From: Streptomyces narbonensis
GTDB taxonomy: Bacteria > Actinomycetota > Actinomycetes > Streptomycetales > Streptomycetaceae
Assembly: GCF_014649015.1 (NCBI RefSeq)
Contig: NZ_BMSF01000010.1
Location: forward strand, 186,001 to 250,000
Direction of reading: 5' to 3'
DNA length: 64,000 nt
Under the pieces are notes generated by a model, which had not been told where the DNA came from, did no database searches, and was given only the letters and a program-made list of their open reading frames with translations. Made by a program: the position numbers and the translations under genes. Position 1 is the first letter of the stretch; each line of letters starts with the position of its first letter. This document shows positions 25,080 to 34,505 of the stretch, one piece after another.

Positions 25080-28000
25080 GTGTCGTCTCAGTCCCCCAGT
25101 ACCCCGAGCTCCCCGACCGACCAAGACGGGCAGGGTAAGAACCCTGCCGCCGCCTTCGGTGCCAATGAGTGGCTCGTCGACGAGATCTACCAGCAGTACC
25201 TCCAGGACCCGAATTCGGTCGATCGTGCCTGGTGGGACTTCTTCGCCGACTACAAGCCCGGAGCGTCGGCGACCCCGACCGCCCCGGCTGCCACCACTCC
25301 GAGCGCGCCCGCCGCGCCGCAGGCGAGCCCCGCACAGGCCGCGCCTTCGGCTCCCGCGGTCGTTCCGGCCCCCGCGCCCGCCCCGGCCGCGGCCCCGGCT
25401 CCGGTGAAGCCGGCCGCGGCCCCCGCGCCGGCCGCCGCGAAGCCCGCTGCCGCCGCTCCGGCCCCTGCGAAGGCCCAGGAGGCCACCGTGGCCCCCGTCG
25501 GTCCCGAGCTGATCACGCTGCGCGGCCCCGCCGCCGCGGTCGCGAAGAACATGAACGCCTCGCTCGAGGTGCCGACGGCCACGTCCGTCCGCGCCGTCCC
25601 GGTGAAGCTGCTCTTCGACAACCGGATCGTGATCAACAACCACCTGAAGCGCGCCCGGGGCGGGAAGATCTCCTTCACGCACCTGATCGGCTACGCGATG
25701 GTGCAGGCGATCAAGGCCATGCCGTCGATGAACTACTCCTTCGCGGAGAAGGACGGCAAGCCGACCCTGGTCAAGCCGGAGCACGTCAACTTCGGTCTCG
25801 CGATCGACCTGGTGAAGCCCAACGGCGACCGCCAGCTCGTCGTCGCGGGCATCAAGAAGGCCGAGACGCTCAACTTCTTCGAGTTCTGGCAGGCGTACGA
25901 GGACATCGTCAAGCGGGCCCGCGTGGGCAAGCTGTCGATGGACGACTTCACCGGCGTCACGGTCTCCCTGACCAACCCCGGCGGCCTCGGCACCGTCCAC
26001 TCCGTCCCGCGTCTGATGCCCGGCCAGTCGGTCATCATGGGCGTCGGCTCGATGGACTACCCGGCCGAGTTCCAGGGCACCTCCCAGGACACCCTGAACA
26101 AGCTGGGCATCTCGAAGGTCATGACCCTGACCTCGACGTACGACCACCGCGTCATCCAGGGCGCCGCCTCCGGCGAGTTCCTGCGGATCGTCGCGAACTT
26201 CCTCCTCGGCGAGGAAGGCTTCTACGACGACATCTTCAAGGCGCTGCGCATCCCCTACGAGCCGGTCCGCTGGCTCAAGGACATCGACGCGTCGCACGAC
26301 GACGACGTCACGAAGGCCGCGCGCGTCTTCGAGCTGATCCACTCCTACCGGGTCCGCGGCCACGTCATGGCCGACACCGACCCGCTGGAGTACAAGCAGC
26401 GCAAGCACCCCGACCTGGACATCACCGAGCACGGCCTCACCCTGTGGGACCTGGAGCGGGAGTTCGCGGTCGGTGGCTTCGCCGGCAAGTCGATGATGAA
26501 GCTCCGCGACATCCTCGGCGTCCTGCGCGACTCGTACTGCCGCACCACCGGCGTCGAGTTCATGCACATCCAGGACCCGAAGCAGCGCAAGTGGATCCAG
26601 GACCGCGTCGAGCGCCCCCACGCCCGCGTGGAGCGCGAGGAGCAGCTCCGGATCCTGCGCCGGCTGAACGCGGCGGAGGCCTTCGAGACCTTCCTGCAGA
26701 CGAAGTACGTCGGCCAGAAGCGCTTCTCCCTGGAGGGCGGCGAGTCCGTCATCCCGCTGCTCGACGCGGTCATCGACTCGGCCGCCGAGTCGCGCCTCGA
26801 CGAGGTCGTCATCGGCATGGCCCACCGCGGCCGCCTGAACGTCCTCGCGAACATCGTGGGCAAGTCGTACGCGCAGATCTTCCGCGAGTTCGAGGGCAAC
26901 CTCGACCCGAAGTCGATGCACGGCTCCGGCGACGTCAAGTACCACCTGGGCGCCGAGGGCACCTTCACCGGTCTCGACGGCGAGGAGATCACGGTCTCCC
27001 TGGCCGCCAACCCCTCGCACCTGGAGGCGGTCGACCCGGTCCTGGAGGGCATCGTCCGCGCCAAGCAGGACGTCATCAACAAGGGCGGCACGGACTTCAC
27101 CGTCCTGCCGGTCGCCCTGCACGGTGACGCGGCCTTCGCGGGCCAGGGTGTCGTCGCCGAGACCCTGAACATGTCGCAGCTGCGGGGCTACCGCACCGGC
27201 GGCACGGTCCACATCGTCATCAACAACCAGGTCGGCTTCACCGCCGCCCCGGAGTCCTCGCGTTCCTCGATGTACGCGACCGACGTGGCCCGCATGATCG
27301 AGGCGCCGATCTTCCACGTGAACGGCGACGACCCGGAGGCCGTGGTCCGCGTCGGGCGGCTCGCCTTCGAGTTCCGCCAGACGTTCAACAAGGACGTCGT
27401 GATCGACCTCATCTGCTACCGCCGCCGCGGTCACAACGAGGGCGACAACCCGTCGTTCACCAACCCGCAGATGTACAACCTGATCGACAAGAAGCGTTCG
27501 GTGCGCAAGCTGTACACCGAGTCGCTCATCGGTCGCGGTGACATCACCCTCGAAGAGGCGGAGCAGTCGCTCCAGGACTTCCAGGGCCAGCTGGAGAAGG
27601 TGTTCGCGGAGGTCCGCGAGGCCACCACCGCGCCGTCCCCGACGCAGGTCCCGGACGCCAAGGCCGCCTTCCCGGTCGACGTCACCACCGCGGTCTCCCA
27701 GGAGGTCGTGAAGCGGATCGCCGAGTCGCAGGTCAGCATCCCGGAGCGGATCACGGTCCACGCGCGTCTGCTGCCGCAGATGCAGCGCCGTGCCGCCTCC
27801 ATCGACGACGGCACCATCGACTGGGGCTTCGGCGAGACCCTCGCCATCGGCTCCCTGCTGATGGAGGGCACCCCGGTCCGGCTCTCCGGCCAGGACTCCC
27901 GCCGCGGCACCTTCGGCCAGCGTCACGCGGTCCTGGTGGACCAGGAGACCGGCGAGGACTTCACCCCGCTGCTCTACCTGGCCGACGACCAGGCCCACTA

Positions 28001-28865
28001 CAACGTCTACGACTCGCTCCTCAGCGAGTACGCGGCGATGGGCTTCGAGTACGGCTACTCGCTGGCCCGTCCGGACTCCCTGGTCATCTGGGAGGCCCAG
28101 TTCGGTGACTTCGTCAACGGCGCGCAGACCGTCGTCGACGAGTTCATCTCCTCGGCCGAGCAGAAGTGGGGCCAGACCTCCGGCGTCACGCTGCTCCTGC
28201 CGCACGGCTACGAGGGCCAGGGCCCGGACCACTCGTCCGCGCGCCCGGAGCGCTTCCTCCAGATGTGCGCCCAGGACAACATGACGGTCGCCATGCCGAC
28301 CCTGCCGTCGAACTACTTCCACCTCCTGCGCTGGCAGGTCCACAACCCGCACCACAAGCCGCTCATCGTCTTCACCCCGAAGTCGATGCTGCGTCTGAAG
28401 GCCGCGGCGTCCAAGGTGGAGGAGTTCACCACCGGCGGCTTCCGCCCGGTGATCGGCGACGTCACGGCGAACCCGGCGGACGTCCGCAAGGTCGTCTTCT
28501 GCGCGGGCAAGGTCTACTACGACCTGGAGGCCGAGCGTCAGAAGCGCGGCGACACGGAGACCGCGATCATCCGCCTCGAGCGTCTGTACCCGCTGCCGGG
28601 TGCCGAGCTCCAGGCCGAGATCGCCAAGTACCCGAACGCCGCGAAGTACATCTGGGCGCAGGAGGAGCCGGCGAACCAGGGTGCCTGGCCGTTCATCGCG
28701 CTCAACCTGATCGACCACCTGGACCTGGCGGTCGGTGCGGACATCCCGGCGGGCGAGCGCCTGCGCCGGATCTCGCGTCCGCACTCCTCCTCCCCGGCGG
28801 TCGGCTCGGCCAAGCGCCACCAGGCGGAGCAGCAGCAGCTGGTCAACGAGGTCTTCGACGCCTGA
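25080..28865 (+). CDS. kgd: Multifunctional 2-oxoglutarate dehydrogenase/decarboxylase (E2o-E1o fusion)
   Basis: A 1261-residue actinobacterial enzyme of the TCA cycle that decarboxylates 2-oxoglutarate with thiamine diphosphate and joins the 2-oxoglutarate dehydrogenase complex. The N-terminus has the E1o helix NEWLVDEIYQQYLQDPNSVD. A Pro/Ala linker follows (about 60-140), then a lipoyl-less succinyltransferase core (about 145-345) with the catalytic STYDHRVIQGA motif. The E1o part (about 360-1261) includes IGMAHRGRLNVL, the ThDP/Mg region HVNGDDPEAV and GQDSRRGTFGQRH. I start at GTG 25080 (SSQSPSTPSS), preceded at some distance by AGAGGG; an upstream GTG at 25053 is possible. A strong terminator follows. 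The fused layout is the rule in mycobacteria, corynebacteria and Streptomyces. Confidence 0.97.
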   Translation: MSSQSPSTPSSPTDQDGQGKNPAAAFGANEWLVDEIYQQYLQDPNSVDRAWWDFFADYKPGASATPTAPAATTPSAPAAPQASPAQAAPSAPAVVPAPAPAPAAAPAPVKPAAAPAPAAAKPAAAAPAPAKAQEATVAPVGPELITLRGPAAAVAKNMNASLEVPTATSVRAVPVKLLFDNRIVINNHLKRARGGKISFTHLIGYAMVQAIKAMPSMNYSFAEKDGKPTLVKPEHVNFGLAIDLVKPNGDRQLVVAGIKKAETLNFFEFWQAYEDIVKRARVGKLSMDDFTGVTVSLTNPGGLGTVHSVPRLMPGQSVIMGVGSMDYPAEFQGTSQDTLNKLGISKVMTLTSTYDHRVIQGAASGEFLRIVANFLLGEEGFYDDIFKALRIPYEPVRWLKDIDASHDDDVTKAARVFELIHSYRVRGHVMADTDPLEYKQRKHPDLDITEHGLTLWDLEREFAVGGFAGKSMMKLRDILGVLRDSYCRTTGVEFMHIQDPKQRKWIQDRVERPHARVEREEQLRILRRLNAAEAFETFLQTKYVGQKRFSLEGGESVIPLLDAVIDSAAESRLDEVVIGMAHRGRLNVLANIVGKSYAQIFREFEGNLDPKSMHGSGDVKYHLGAEGTFTGLDGEEITVSLAANPSHLEAVDPVLEGIVRAKQDVINKGGTDFTVLPVALHGDAAFAGQGVVAETLNMSQLRGYRTGGTVHIVINNQVGFTAAPESSRSSMYATDVARMIEAPIFHVNGDDPEAVVRVGRLAFEFRQTFNKDVVIDLICYRRRGHNEGDNPSFTNPQMYNLIDKKRSVRKLYTESLIGRGDITLEEAEQSLQDFQGQLEKVFAEVREATTAPSPTQVPDAKAAFPVDVTTAVSQEVVKRIAESQVSIPERITVHARLLPQMQRRAASIDDGTIDWGFGETLAIGSLLMEGTPVRLSGQDSRRGTFGQRHAVLVDQETGEDFTPLLYLADDQAHYNVYDSLLSEYAAMGFEYGYSLARPDSLVIWEAQFGDFVNGAQTVVDEFISSAEQKWGQTSGVTLLLPHGYEGQGPDHSSARPERFLQMCAQDNMTVAMPTLPSNYFHLLRWQVHNPHHKPLIVFTPKSMLRLKAAASKVEEFTTGGFRPVIGDVTANPADVRKVVFCAGKVYYDLEAERQKRGDTETAIIRLERLYPLPGAELQAEIAKYPNAAKYIWAQEEPANQGAWPFIALNLIDHLDLAVGADIPAGERLRRISRPHSSSPAVGSAKRHQAEQQQLVNEVFDA

Positions 28866-28891
28866 TCGCGTACGGACCCGGTTCCACGTAC

Positions 28892-28927
28892 GGAGGCCGG
28901 CACCCCTTCTCGGGGGTGCCGGCCTCC
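28892..28927 (+). terminator. kgd terminator
   Basis: GGAGGCCGGCACCCC pairs with GGGGTGCCGGCCTCC around a short loop, 27 bp after the kgd stop. Confidence 0.88.
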
Positions 28928-28968
28928 GGCGTTCCGTGGACCTCGCACGTACGGCCTATCCTGAGCGC

Positions 28969-29154
28969 ATGTACTTCACGGACCGTGGCATCGAGGAACT
29001 GGAGAAGCGGCGGGGCGGGGAGGAGGTCACCTTCGAGTGGCTCGCCGAGCAGCTGCGGACCTTCGTCGACCTCAACCCCGACTTCGAGGTGCCGGTCGAG
29101 CGCCTCGCGACCTGGCTGGCCCGTCTGGACGACGACGAGGACGACGACGAGTAG
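28969..29154 (+). CDS. Small conserved actinobacterial protein (DUF6104-like)
   Basis: A 61-residue protein, MYFTDRGIEELEKRRGGEEV to WLARLDDDEDDDE, with an acidic tail. It is a small conserved Streptomyces protein usually found beside kgd; I believe it matches DUF6104, but that name is from memory. It looks like two or three helices with no membrane segment. It has its own upstream region after the kgd terminator. Function unknown. Confidence 0.75.
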   Translation: MYFTDRGIEELEKRRGGEEVTFEWLAEQLRTFVDLNPDFEVPVERLATWLARLDDDEDDDE

Positions 29155-29175
29155 GAAGACCGGCGGGCCGCGGGA

Positions 29176-29991
29176 TCAGCGGTCCCGCAGCCGGTTGTAG
29201 ACGAGTCCGAGCGCGCCGTCGGCGACGAGCAGCGCCCCCGCCGTCGCCCAGCCGCCGCTGCGTCGGCTGACGGCCCAACCCAGCAGCGGCAGGCCCACCG
29301 CGAGCTCCGCCCCGCACAGCGCCCGCGCCTTGGGGCCGCGCAGGTACGGGCCGAGGGGTCCTTCCTCCATCACGTCCAGCTCGGCTCGTACGGCGTCCCT
29401 CCAGCCGTGCCATTCGAGCTGCTCGGCGCCCTGCGCCAGGGCGACGGAGCGCAGCCGGTCGGCGCTGTCGCCGGGGACGAGTCCGGTCGGCAGGGCGAGA
29501 CCGGCGCGGGCGAGGACGGCGACGAGGCCGACGAGCCGGCTGTGGGCGTCGGCGTCCTCGTCGGGCTTGGTGAGCGGTTCCAGGGCCTGTACGTCCAGGA
29601 CGGGGTCGAGGGCGAGCCGGGCCGCGAAGGTACGCATGGCCTCGTCCTCGCCGACGGGCGTGCCGTCCGCGAGCCAGGTGTAGCCGACGGTGCGGCGGAA
29701 GCCGGCGGCGAGCGTGAACCCGGCCCGGTCGCGGTCCCACCAGAGGGCGAGGACGGGCCAGGTCGCCGCGGAGACGGCGAGGGCGGTGGCCCAGCCCGTG
29801 ACGACGTGGTCGACGGACTCGCCGCCGTGCAGCCAGGGCTTCCCCTCCGGCACGAGCACGCTCCAGTCGTCGCCCGCGGGGGCGAGGAGCAGCTGTTCCC
29901 GCAGGAGCTGGGCCGGTGGCCTGACCGCGGCGGGGTCGGCACGGCAGAGCAGCAGCGCCCCTGAGGGGCTCGATCCGGATGTCGCGTTCAT
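29176..29991 (-). CDS. Conserved hypothetical protein
   Basis: A 271-residue protein that I do not recognise. It has a possible hydrophobic segment near residues 66-85 (GWATALAVSAATWPVLALWW) and another near the C-terminus (ELAVGLPLLGWAVSR, GALLVADGALGLVYNRL). The N-terminus (SGALLLCRADPAAVRPPAQL) resembles other Streptomyces proteins annotated only as hypothetical. It is divergent from the DUF4097 gene and convergent with the small protein gene. It starts at ATG 29991; a plausible membrane association is the only functional clue. Confidence 0.7.
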   Translation of the reverse strand: MNATSGSSPSGALLLCRADPAAVRPPAQLLREQLLLAPAGDDWSVLVPEGKPWLHGGESVDHVVTGWATALAVSAATWPVLALWWDRDRAGFTLAAGFRRTVGYTWLADGTPVGEDEAMRTFAARLALDPVLDVQALEPLTKPDEDADAHSRLVGLVAVLARAGLALPTGLVPGDSADRLRSVALAQGAEQLEWHGWRDAVRAELDVMEEGPLGPYLRGPKARALCGAELAVGLPLLGWAVSRRSGGWATAGALLVADGALGLVYNRLRDR

Positions 29992-30075
29992 GCCTCCACG
30001 CTAGTCAATTTGTCCCTGTACGGCGGGTATTGCCCCCGATGCATCAGGGAAGAGTCAGGGTTGACTTCCCTCGAC

Positions 30076-30109
30076 CGCGATATATCGTGTCTATCGAGAG
30101 TCGCGATAT
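30076..30109. promoter_or_regulatory. PadR operator candidates upstream of DUF4097
   Basis: CGCGATAT occurs at 30076-30083 and 30102-30109. The first is part of the perfect palindrome CGATATATCG (30078-30087), and TATCGAGA lies between. TTGACT at 30061 could be a -35 element. PadR proteins bind AT-centred palindromes of this kind, and a padR gene closes the operon, so autoregulation is likely. Confidence 0.55.
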
Positions 30110-30139
30110 GTTGCGTTGCCGAAACGGGAGGTCAGCACC

Positions 30140-31045
30140 ATGACAGAGTGGTCCGTCACCGAGCCGACGAAACTTGCCCCGGCCGACCCCGTGACGCGCC
30201 TGCAGGTCCGCATCGTCAACGGCACGGTGAACGTGGTGGGGACGGAGGAGAGTTCCGCCCGTGTGGAGATCTCCGAGATCCAGGGCCCGCCGCTGATCGT
30301 GACGCAGGACGGTTCCACCCTGACCGTGACCTATGAGGACCTGCACTGGAAGAACCTCCTCAAGTGGTTCGACCGCAAGGGCCACAAGCGCCGTGCCGTC
30401 GTCTCCGTGGCCGTCCCCGCGGGCGTCGACGTCGAGGTGGGCGCGGTCGACGCGGAGGCGGTCGTCTCCGGCATCAGAGGGCGTACGGAGGTGCGCGGCG
30501 TCACGGGCGACACGACCCTCCTCGGGCTCTCCGGCCCGGTCCGCGCCGAGACCGTCTCCGGAAGCCTGGAGGCCCAGTCGGTCACGGGCGCGCTGCGGGT
30601 CACCTCGGTGACGGGCGCCGTCACGGTGATCGAGGGCGCGGGCGGTTCCGTGAAGGCCGAGACCGTCAGCGGTGACATGGTCATCGACCTCGACCCGGCC
30701 GAGCTCGACGGCCCGCCCGCCGACATCCGGCTCACCAGCGTCTCCGGTCAGGTCGCGATCCGGCTGCCGCACCCGGCCGACGCCCAGGTGGAGGCGAGTA
30801 CGACGAGCGGCTCCGTGTCGAACGCCTTCGAGGACCTGCGGGTGAGCGGTCAGTGGGGCACCAAGTCCATCACCGGCACCTTGGGTTCCGGTCGGGGCAC
30901 GCTCAAGGCGACCACCGTCTCCGGCTCCATCGCCCTGCTCCGCCGCCCCGAGACGGCGGAGGACACCGAGTCCGCCCCCGAGTCCGCGACCGGCGCCACT
31001 CCCGCGGCCTCCCCCTCCTCCCCCGCGACCGGAAAGGTGCTCTGA
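30140..31045 (+). CDS. DUF4097 beta-repeat protein
   Basis: A 301-residue protein consisting mainly of short beta-strand repeats of the DUF4097 (adhesin-like) type: repeated units such as GIRGRTEVRGVTGDTTLLG, SVTGALRVTSVTGAVTVIEG and VSGDMVIDL, which would form a right-handed beta-helix-like stack. There is no signal peptide, so it may be cytoplasmic or membrane-peripheral. The C-terminal 40 residues are a Ser/Thr/Ala/Pro-rich tail. ATG 30140 follows GGGAGGTCAGCACC. The padR gene starts two bases after its stop. In other actinobacteria such pairs are linked to envelope stress; this is inference. Confidence 0.85.
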   Translation: MTEWSVTEPTKLAPADPVTRLQVRIVNGTVNVVGTEESSARVEISEIQGPPLIVTQDGSTLTVTYEDLHWKNLLKWFDRKGHKRRAVVSVAVPAGVDVEVGAVDAEAVVSGIRGRTEVRGVTGDTTLLGLSGPVRAETVSGSLEAQSVTGALRVTSVTGAVTVIEGAGGSVKAETVSGDMVIDLDPAELDGPPADIRLTSVSGQVAIRLPHPADAQVEASTTSGSVSNAFEDLRVSGQWGTKSITGTLGSGRGTLKATTVSGSIALLRRPETAEDTESAPESATGATPAASPSSPATGKVL

Positions 31046-31046
31046 C

Positions 31047-32006
31047 ATGTCGCCCGTCTTCGCCCATGGCCGCCTCCGCCTCTACCTGCTCAAGCTGCTG
31101 GACGAGGCCCCCCGCCACGGCTACGAGGTGATCCGGCTGCTGGAGGAGCGTTTCCAGGGGCTCTACGCCCCCTCGGCCGGCACGGTCTACCCGAGACTCG
31201 CCAAGCTGGAGGCCGAAGGTCTCGTCACGCACGCCAGCGAGGGCGGCCGGAAGGTCTACTCGATCACCGACGCGGGCCGCGCCGAGCTGGCCGGCCGCGG
31301 TGCCGAACTGACCGACCTGGAGCGGGAGATCCGCGACTCCGTCTCGGAGCTGGCGGCGGAGATCCGGGACGACGTGCGCGGCGCGGCCGGCCGGGTGCGC
31401 AGCGAGATGCGCGCGGCGGCGGGCCAGACGCGGAAGGCGGAGGGCCCGTCCTTCGCCGACGCCAAGGAGGAGCTGCGCCGGGCCAAGCAGGAGTGGAAGG
31501 AACAGGCCCGCCAGGCCAAGGAGGAGGCCCAGTCGGCCCGCCACCAGGCGAAGGAGTTCCAGCGCATCGCCCAGCAGGTCCAGGAGGAGGTCCAGGACCG
31601 GTTCTCCCGGGGAGACTGGCCCAAGGGGGTCTGGGAGGGGCTCTCGGACATCACGGCGCAGCTCGGCGGCCTGGTGGCGGGCACGACCCACCCGAAGGCG
31701 GCGGCCCAGGCGGCGGACGCCGGCAGAGCCGCCGGCGAGGCCGCTTCGGCCTACGCCGCCGCCGACGCCGACGCCGCCTATGCCACCGACGAGGCCGGGC
31801 GGGCGCCGGAGTGGGCGCGGGACACGGAGGGTTCGGGTGATCCGGGCCGCGATCTCGACCGGCTGCTCGACCGCTTCCGGGACGAGATCCGCGACGCGGC
31901 CCGGGACCACGGGGTGACCGGGGACCAGCTGGCCGCGACCCGCCGCCATCTGTCGACGGCGGCGGTGCGGATCACCGACGTGCTGAACCCCCGGCGGGAG
32001 AGCTGA
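31047..32006 (+). CDS. PadR-family regulator with long coiled-coil extension
   Basis: A 319-residue regulator, about twice the normal PadR length. Residues 1-85 are the winged helix (LYLLKLLDEAPRHGYEVIRL, YAPSAGTVYPRLAKLEAEGL, KVYSITDAGRAEL). Residues 90-185 form an uninterrupted charged helix (REIRDSVSELAAEIRDD, ELRRAKQEWKEQARQAKEEA), probably a coiled coil or amphipathic membrane-binding helix. An Ala/Asp-rich spacer and a C-terminal helical segment (DLDRLLDRFRDEIRDAAR) follow. It is co-transcribed with DUF4097. The extension could sense envelope state or interact with the DUF4097 protein. Confidence 0.88.
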   Translation: MSPVFAHGRLRLYLLKLLDEAPRHGYEVIRLLEERFQGLYAPSAGTVYPRLAKLEAEGLVTHASEGGRKVYSITDAGRAELAGRGAELTDLEREIRDSVSELAAEIRDDVRGAAGRVRSEMRAAAGQTRKAEGPSFADAKEELRRAKQEWKEQARQAKEEAQSARHQAKEFQRIAQQVQEEVQDRFSRGDWPKGVWEGLSDITAQLGGLVAGTTHPKAAAQAADAGRAAGEAASAYAAADADAAYATDEAGRAPEWARDTEGSGDPGRDLDRLLDRFRDEIRDAARDHGVTGDQLAATRRHLSTAAVRITDVLNPRRES

Positions 32007-32016
32007 GCGGACCGGG

Positions 32017-33438
32017 TCAGCCCCGGGTGACGGTGACCGTCACCCGGGCGCCCGGGGCCGCGAGGACCCAGGCCCGTCCCCGGTCCTTGCGGAGTACGAG
32101 CGCCGCGCCCCGGGCCTTCACCTTCCAGTCGCCGGGCGGGAGCGAGAGCTCGGTGACGCGGGGGCCGCGCCGACCCGCGGCGTCGTACGACAGGCGATAG
32201 GCCCCAGCCGCCGCGTCGTAGGCCGAGGAGCGGACCGTGCCCGCGACGGCCTCGGCGTAGGGCTCGGCGGTCAGCTCCTTGTTGGTGCGGAAGGCGCCCG
32301 TGCCGTCCACCGCGCAGTAGCCTCCGCCGTAGCACCACTCCCAGCCGGCCCAGCCGGAGCTGTAGCGGCCGAGCGAGGCCATGGCCTCGCGGTAGAAGCG
32401 GTTCATATGGGGCTGGGAGTTGTTGAGCGGTCCCCACTCGCCCACCAGGACGGGCACCTTGTACTCCTTCGGGTACAGGGTGACGGCCTGCTCGTAGTTC
32501 TCGATCCAGCCGGCGTCCGGGTCGTAGTCCCCGCCCGCCTCCATGGCGCCGTTGTAGAAGTGCGGGGCGTAGACGACCTTCGGGTCGTCGATCCGGCCGA
32601 GCCCCGTGGGCACCCCTTCGCCCACGATCGGGGTCGGCTCGACGAAGAGCCAGTTGTCGTCGTCGACCGAGCGGATCGCGTCCGCGATCCGGTTGTACAT
32701 CGGGGTGATCTGGTCCCGTTCGATGCGCCGGGCGGCCGTCGCCAGGTCCTCGCCCTCCCGCAGCTCGCCCATCGGCTCGTTGATCAGGTCGTAGCCGAGG
32801 ACGGCCGGGTGGTCCTCGAAGCGGTCGGCGAGCACCCGCCACATGCGGGCCTGGGCGCGCTGGAGGTCCTCGTCCTCGTACAGATGGGTGAAGGCCCGCT
32901 GTACGGCGGGCTCGAAGTACTCGGAGAACCAGTCGTCGGGGTGCGGGGTGAAGGGCAGGCCGTCCGTCCTGGTGGCCCAGGCGGGGATGCCCCGGTGGTC
33001 GAAGGCCGGCCCGAAGACGTCCTGGTGGGCGTCGAGGACGACCTTGACGTCGTGGCGCTCGGCCCAGTCCAGGACCCGCTCGATCTTGCGGAGGTAGGCC
33101 TGGCTGTACCGGCCGGGGCTGGGCTCCAGGTCGTCCCAGAAGACCAGGACCCGGGCGAAGTTGAAGCCCTTGGCCCGCATGTCGCGGAAGTGCTTCTCGG
33201 TGATGGCGGAGAGGGCGGCGTCACCGGTGTGCGCCTTGTCCCCGACGTTCCAGCCGCGCAGGGTGAGGACGCGGCCGCGGTCGTCGGTGAGAGCGGGAAT
33301 GCCCGCCCCCGACGCACTCTTCGGACTCGCCGGACTCGCCGGACTCGCCGGACTCGCCGGACCAGTGGGGTCCGCGTGGGCGGCCGTCGGGGCGAGCAGC
33401 GCGGCGACGACGGTCGCCGCGAGGGTGGTTCGCAACAA
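32017..33438 (-). CDS. Secreted GH5 endoglycosylceramidase-like enzyme
   Basis: A 473-residue exported glycoside hydrolase family 5 protein. The signal peptide (LRTTLAATVVAALLAPTAAHA) is followed by an SPA triplet repeat linker. The TIM barrel carries LRGWNVGDKAH, NFARVLVFWDDLEP, LDAHQDVFG, the acid/base Glu in YDLINEPMG (about E220) and the nucleophile in VLVGEWGPLNN (about E333). LDAHQD and GWNVG resemble endoglycoceramidases, which release oligosaccharide from glycosphingolipids. A C-terminal beta domain closes the protein. I chose TTG 33438 because GGAGG lies six bases upstream; a TTG at 33459 would add seven residues. The substrate in soil is unknown. Confidence 0.88.
   Translation of the reverse strand: MLRTTLAATVVAALLAPTAAHADPTGPASPASPASPASPKSASGAGIPALTDDRGRVLTLRGWNVGDKAHTGDAALSAITEKHFRDMRAKGFNFARVLVFWDDLEPSPGRYSQAYLRKIERVLDWAERHDVKVVLDAHQDVFGPAFDHRGIPAWATRTDGLPFTPHPDDWFSEYFEPAVQRAFTHLYEDEDLQRAQARMWRVLADRFEDHPAVLGYDLINEPMGELREGEDLATAARRIERDQITPMYNRIADAIRSVDDDNWLFVEPTPIVGEGVPTGLGRIDDPKVVYAPHFYNGAMEAGGDYDPDAGWIENYEQAVTLYPKEYKVPVLVGEWGPLNNSQPHMNRFYREAMASLGRYSSGWAGWEWCYGGGYCAVDGTGAFRTNKELTAEPYAEAVAGTVRSSAYDAAAGAYRLSYDAAGRRGPRVTELSLPPGDWKVKARGAALVLRKDRGRAWVLAAPGARVTVTVTRG
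33312..33360. repeat. 9-bp tandem repeat in the GH5 linker
   Basis: GACTCGCCG is repeated about five times and encodes the Ser-Pro-Ala linker just after the signal peptide of the GH5 enzyme. Copy number is likely variable between strains. Confidence 0.75.
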
Positions 33439-33517
33439 GGAAGACCTCCGACACGACAAGGTGAGTGATGTTCACGTTTCTCGTGCCGGAGATCCCATCA
33501 GGTGTACTGACGAGTCA

Positions 33518-34483
33518 TCAAGAGGTCGTCAGGACGATCTTTCCGAAGAGTTCGCCGGAGGCCATCTTCTCGAAGCCCTCACGGGCCCGGTCCAGCGGCA
33601 GGACCTCGTCCACGACCGGCCGGACGCCCGTCGCCGCGCAGAACGACAGCAGGTCCTCCAGCTCGTCCTTGGAGCCCATCGTGGAGCCGACGACCTTCAG
33701 CTCCAGGAAGAAGATCCGGGTCAGCTCCGCGTGCGCGGGCCGGTCCCCGCTCGTGGCGCCCGAGATGACGAGGCTGCCGCCCGGCCGCAGGGATTTGACC
33801 GAGTGCGACCAGGTGGCGGCGCCGACGGTCTCGATGACCGCGTCCACGCGCTGCGGCAGCCGCGCCCCCGGCTCGAAGGCCTCGACGGCACCGAGCTCGA
33901 CGGCGCGCTTGCGCTTGGCCTCGTCACGGCTGGTCGCGAAGACCCGCAGGCCGGCCGCCTTGCCGAGGGCGATCGCGGCGGTGGCGACACCGCCGCCCGC
34001 GCCCTGCACGAGCACCGAGTCCCCGGGCCGTACACCGGCGTTGGTGAAGAGCATGCGGTACGCGGTGAGCCAGGCGGTGGGCAGGCAGGCGGCCTCCTCG
34101 AAGGAGAGCTCCTTCGGCTTGGGCAGCACGTTCCAGCGGGGGACGGTCACGCGCTCGGCGAAGGTGCCCTGGTACCGCTCGGTGAGGATGGAGCGGGGTT
34201 CGTCCGGCCCGACGCCGTGGCCGGTCTGGCCGATCACGGAGTGCAGGACGACCTCGTTCCCGTCCTCGTCGATGCCGGCGGCGTCGCAGCCGAGGATCAT
34301 CGGCAGCTTCTCCTCGGGAAGCCCGACCCCGCGCAGCGACCACAGGTCGTGGTGGTTGAGCGAGGCGGCCTTGACGGTGACGGTGGTCCAGCCGGGCCGG
34401 ACCTCGGGCTCGGGGCGTTCGCCCAATTCGAGCCCGCTCAGGGGCTGGTCGCGGTCGATTCGGGCGGCGTAGGCAGCGAACAT
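33518..34483 (-). CDS. Zinc-binding dehydrogenase / quinone oxidoreductase family (MDR)
   Basis: A 321-residue medium-chain dehydrogenase/reductase. The N-terminal GroES-like domain contains VKAASLNHHDLWSLRGVGL and ILGCDAAGIDEDG; the Rossmann domain has the nucleotide loop VLVQGAGGGVATAAIALGKA. The structural-zinc cysteines of classic alcohol dehydrogenases are absent, so it is closer to zinc-free NADPH:quinone oxidoreductases. ATG 34483 (MFAAYAARI) is supported by family alignment; the longer frame is spurious. The substrate is unknown. It lies beside the malic enzyme gene, separated by two hairpins. Confidence 0.88.
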   Translation of the reverse strand: MFAAYAARIDRDQPLSGLELGERPEPEVRPGWTTVTVKAASLNHHDLWSLRGVGLPEEKLPMILGCDAAGIDEDGNEVVLHSVIGQTGHGVGPDEPRSILTERYQGTFAERVTVPRWNVLPKPKELSFEEAACLPTAWLTAYRMLFTNAGVRPGDSVLVQGAGGGVATAAIALGKAAGLRVFATSRDEAKRKRAVELGAVEAFEPGARLPQRVDAVIETVGAATWSHSVKSLRPGGSLVISGATSGDRPAHAELTRIFFLELKVVGSTMGSKDELEDLLSFCAATGVRPVVDEVLPLDRAREGFEKMASGELFGKIVLTTS

Positions 34484-34505
34484 GGCCCCGACCCTAGGGT
34501 CCGAC

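Noticed and set aside
24864..28820. A 1318-residue open frame antisense to kgd
   Set aside because: It is a composition shadow in a very GC-rich gene: Arg/Gly/Val/Asp-rich sequence with no domain, and kgd itself is unmistakable.
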